Shown here: piece by piece, positions 13,506 through 13,612 of the stretch
Position numbering within the stretch: position 1 is the stretch's first letter
Layout: each line of letters starts with the position of its first letter
Made by a program: the position numbers and the translations under genes
Notes under the pieces: model-generated
Told to the model about the DNA's origin: nothing
What the model saw: only the letters and a program-made list of their open reading frames with translations
Database searches by the model: none
NCBI GenBank assembly: GCA_934661755.1
Contig: CAKUJM010000060.1
Span: 1-13,612, forward strand
DNA: 13,612 bases
DNA from: an uncultured Lentisphaeria bacterium
GTDB taxonomy: Bacteria; Verrucomicrobiota; Lentisphaeria; Oligosphaerales; Oligosphaeraceae
Direction of reading: 5' to 3'

Positions 13506-13612
13506 CCGCGGGCGCGGGCTGCCGGACGAGTGCGGACGGGCAGTAACAAAGAATGAAAAATAGTTCGCGCTGAACACAGGCATCGTCTTCTGAGGCCATT
13601 GCGGAGAATAGT

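Overview
The window is about 62% GC by impression and tightly packed. It looks like a chromosomal segment of a free-living or gut bacterium of the PVC group, probably Lentisphaerota or Verrucomicrobiota. This is inference from three things. The V-type ATPase genes are in the order E-DUF2764-A-B-D-I-K, as in Chlamydiae and relatives. The organism makes peptidoglycan (MurC) and phosphatidylethanolamine (Psd). The left edge carries a palindromic repeat of a kind I associate with such genomes. No mobile element, tRNA, rRNA or CRISPR array was seen.

Layout. Bases 1-294 are a block of tandem palindromic repeats: two 37-base copies in one orientation, then seven 30-base copies in the other. Bases 297-9782 form one long minus-strand gene set. 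In transcription order it is V-ATPase subunit E, a DUF2764 protein, catalytic subunit A, subunit B, subunit D, membrane subunit I and proteolipid K, then a CPA1-type cation/proton antiporter and a YbaK-type Cys-tRNA(Pro) deacylase. Gaps are short and D and I overlap by ATGA, so one operon is likely. Bases 9783-10110 are a divergent control region: identical 10-base AT-rich boxes face outwards on the two strands, and the V-ATPase side has a long, structured leader. Bases 10111-13505 are a plus-strand operon of three overlapping or abutting genes: a thiamine pyrophosphokinase-MurC fusion, a small membrane-anchored protein of unknown function, and phosphatidylserine decarboxylase.

How the genes may work together. 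The V-ATPase K subunit carries the glutamine and glutamate residues that bind Na+ in the Enterococcus hirae ring, so the enzyme may be Na+-coupled. The antiporter behind it could exchange cations for protons and link the two gradients. Subunits C, F and G/H are not present; the DUF2764 protein may stand in for one of them. The plus-strand operon is an envelope set (peptidoglycan precursor and phospholipid), with an unexpected thiamine cofactor kinase fused to the amino end of the ligase.

The most unusual object is the single 658-residue chain joining thiamine pyrophosphokinase to MurC. Both halves keep their recognisable catalytic motifs, and I know of no described function for this combination.
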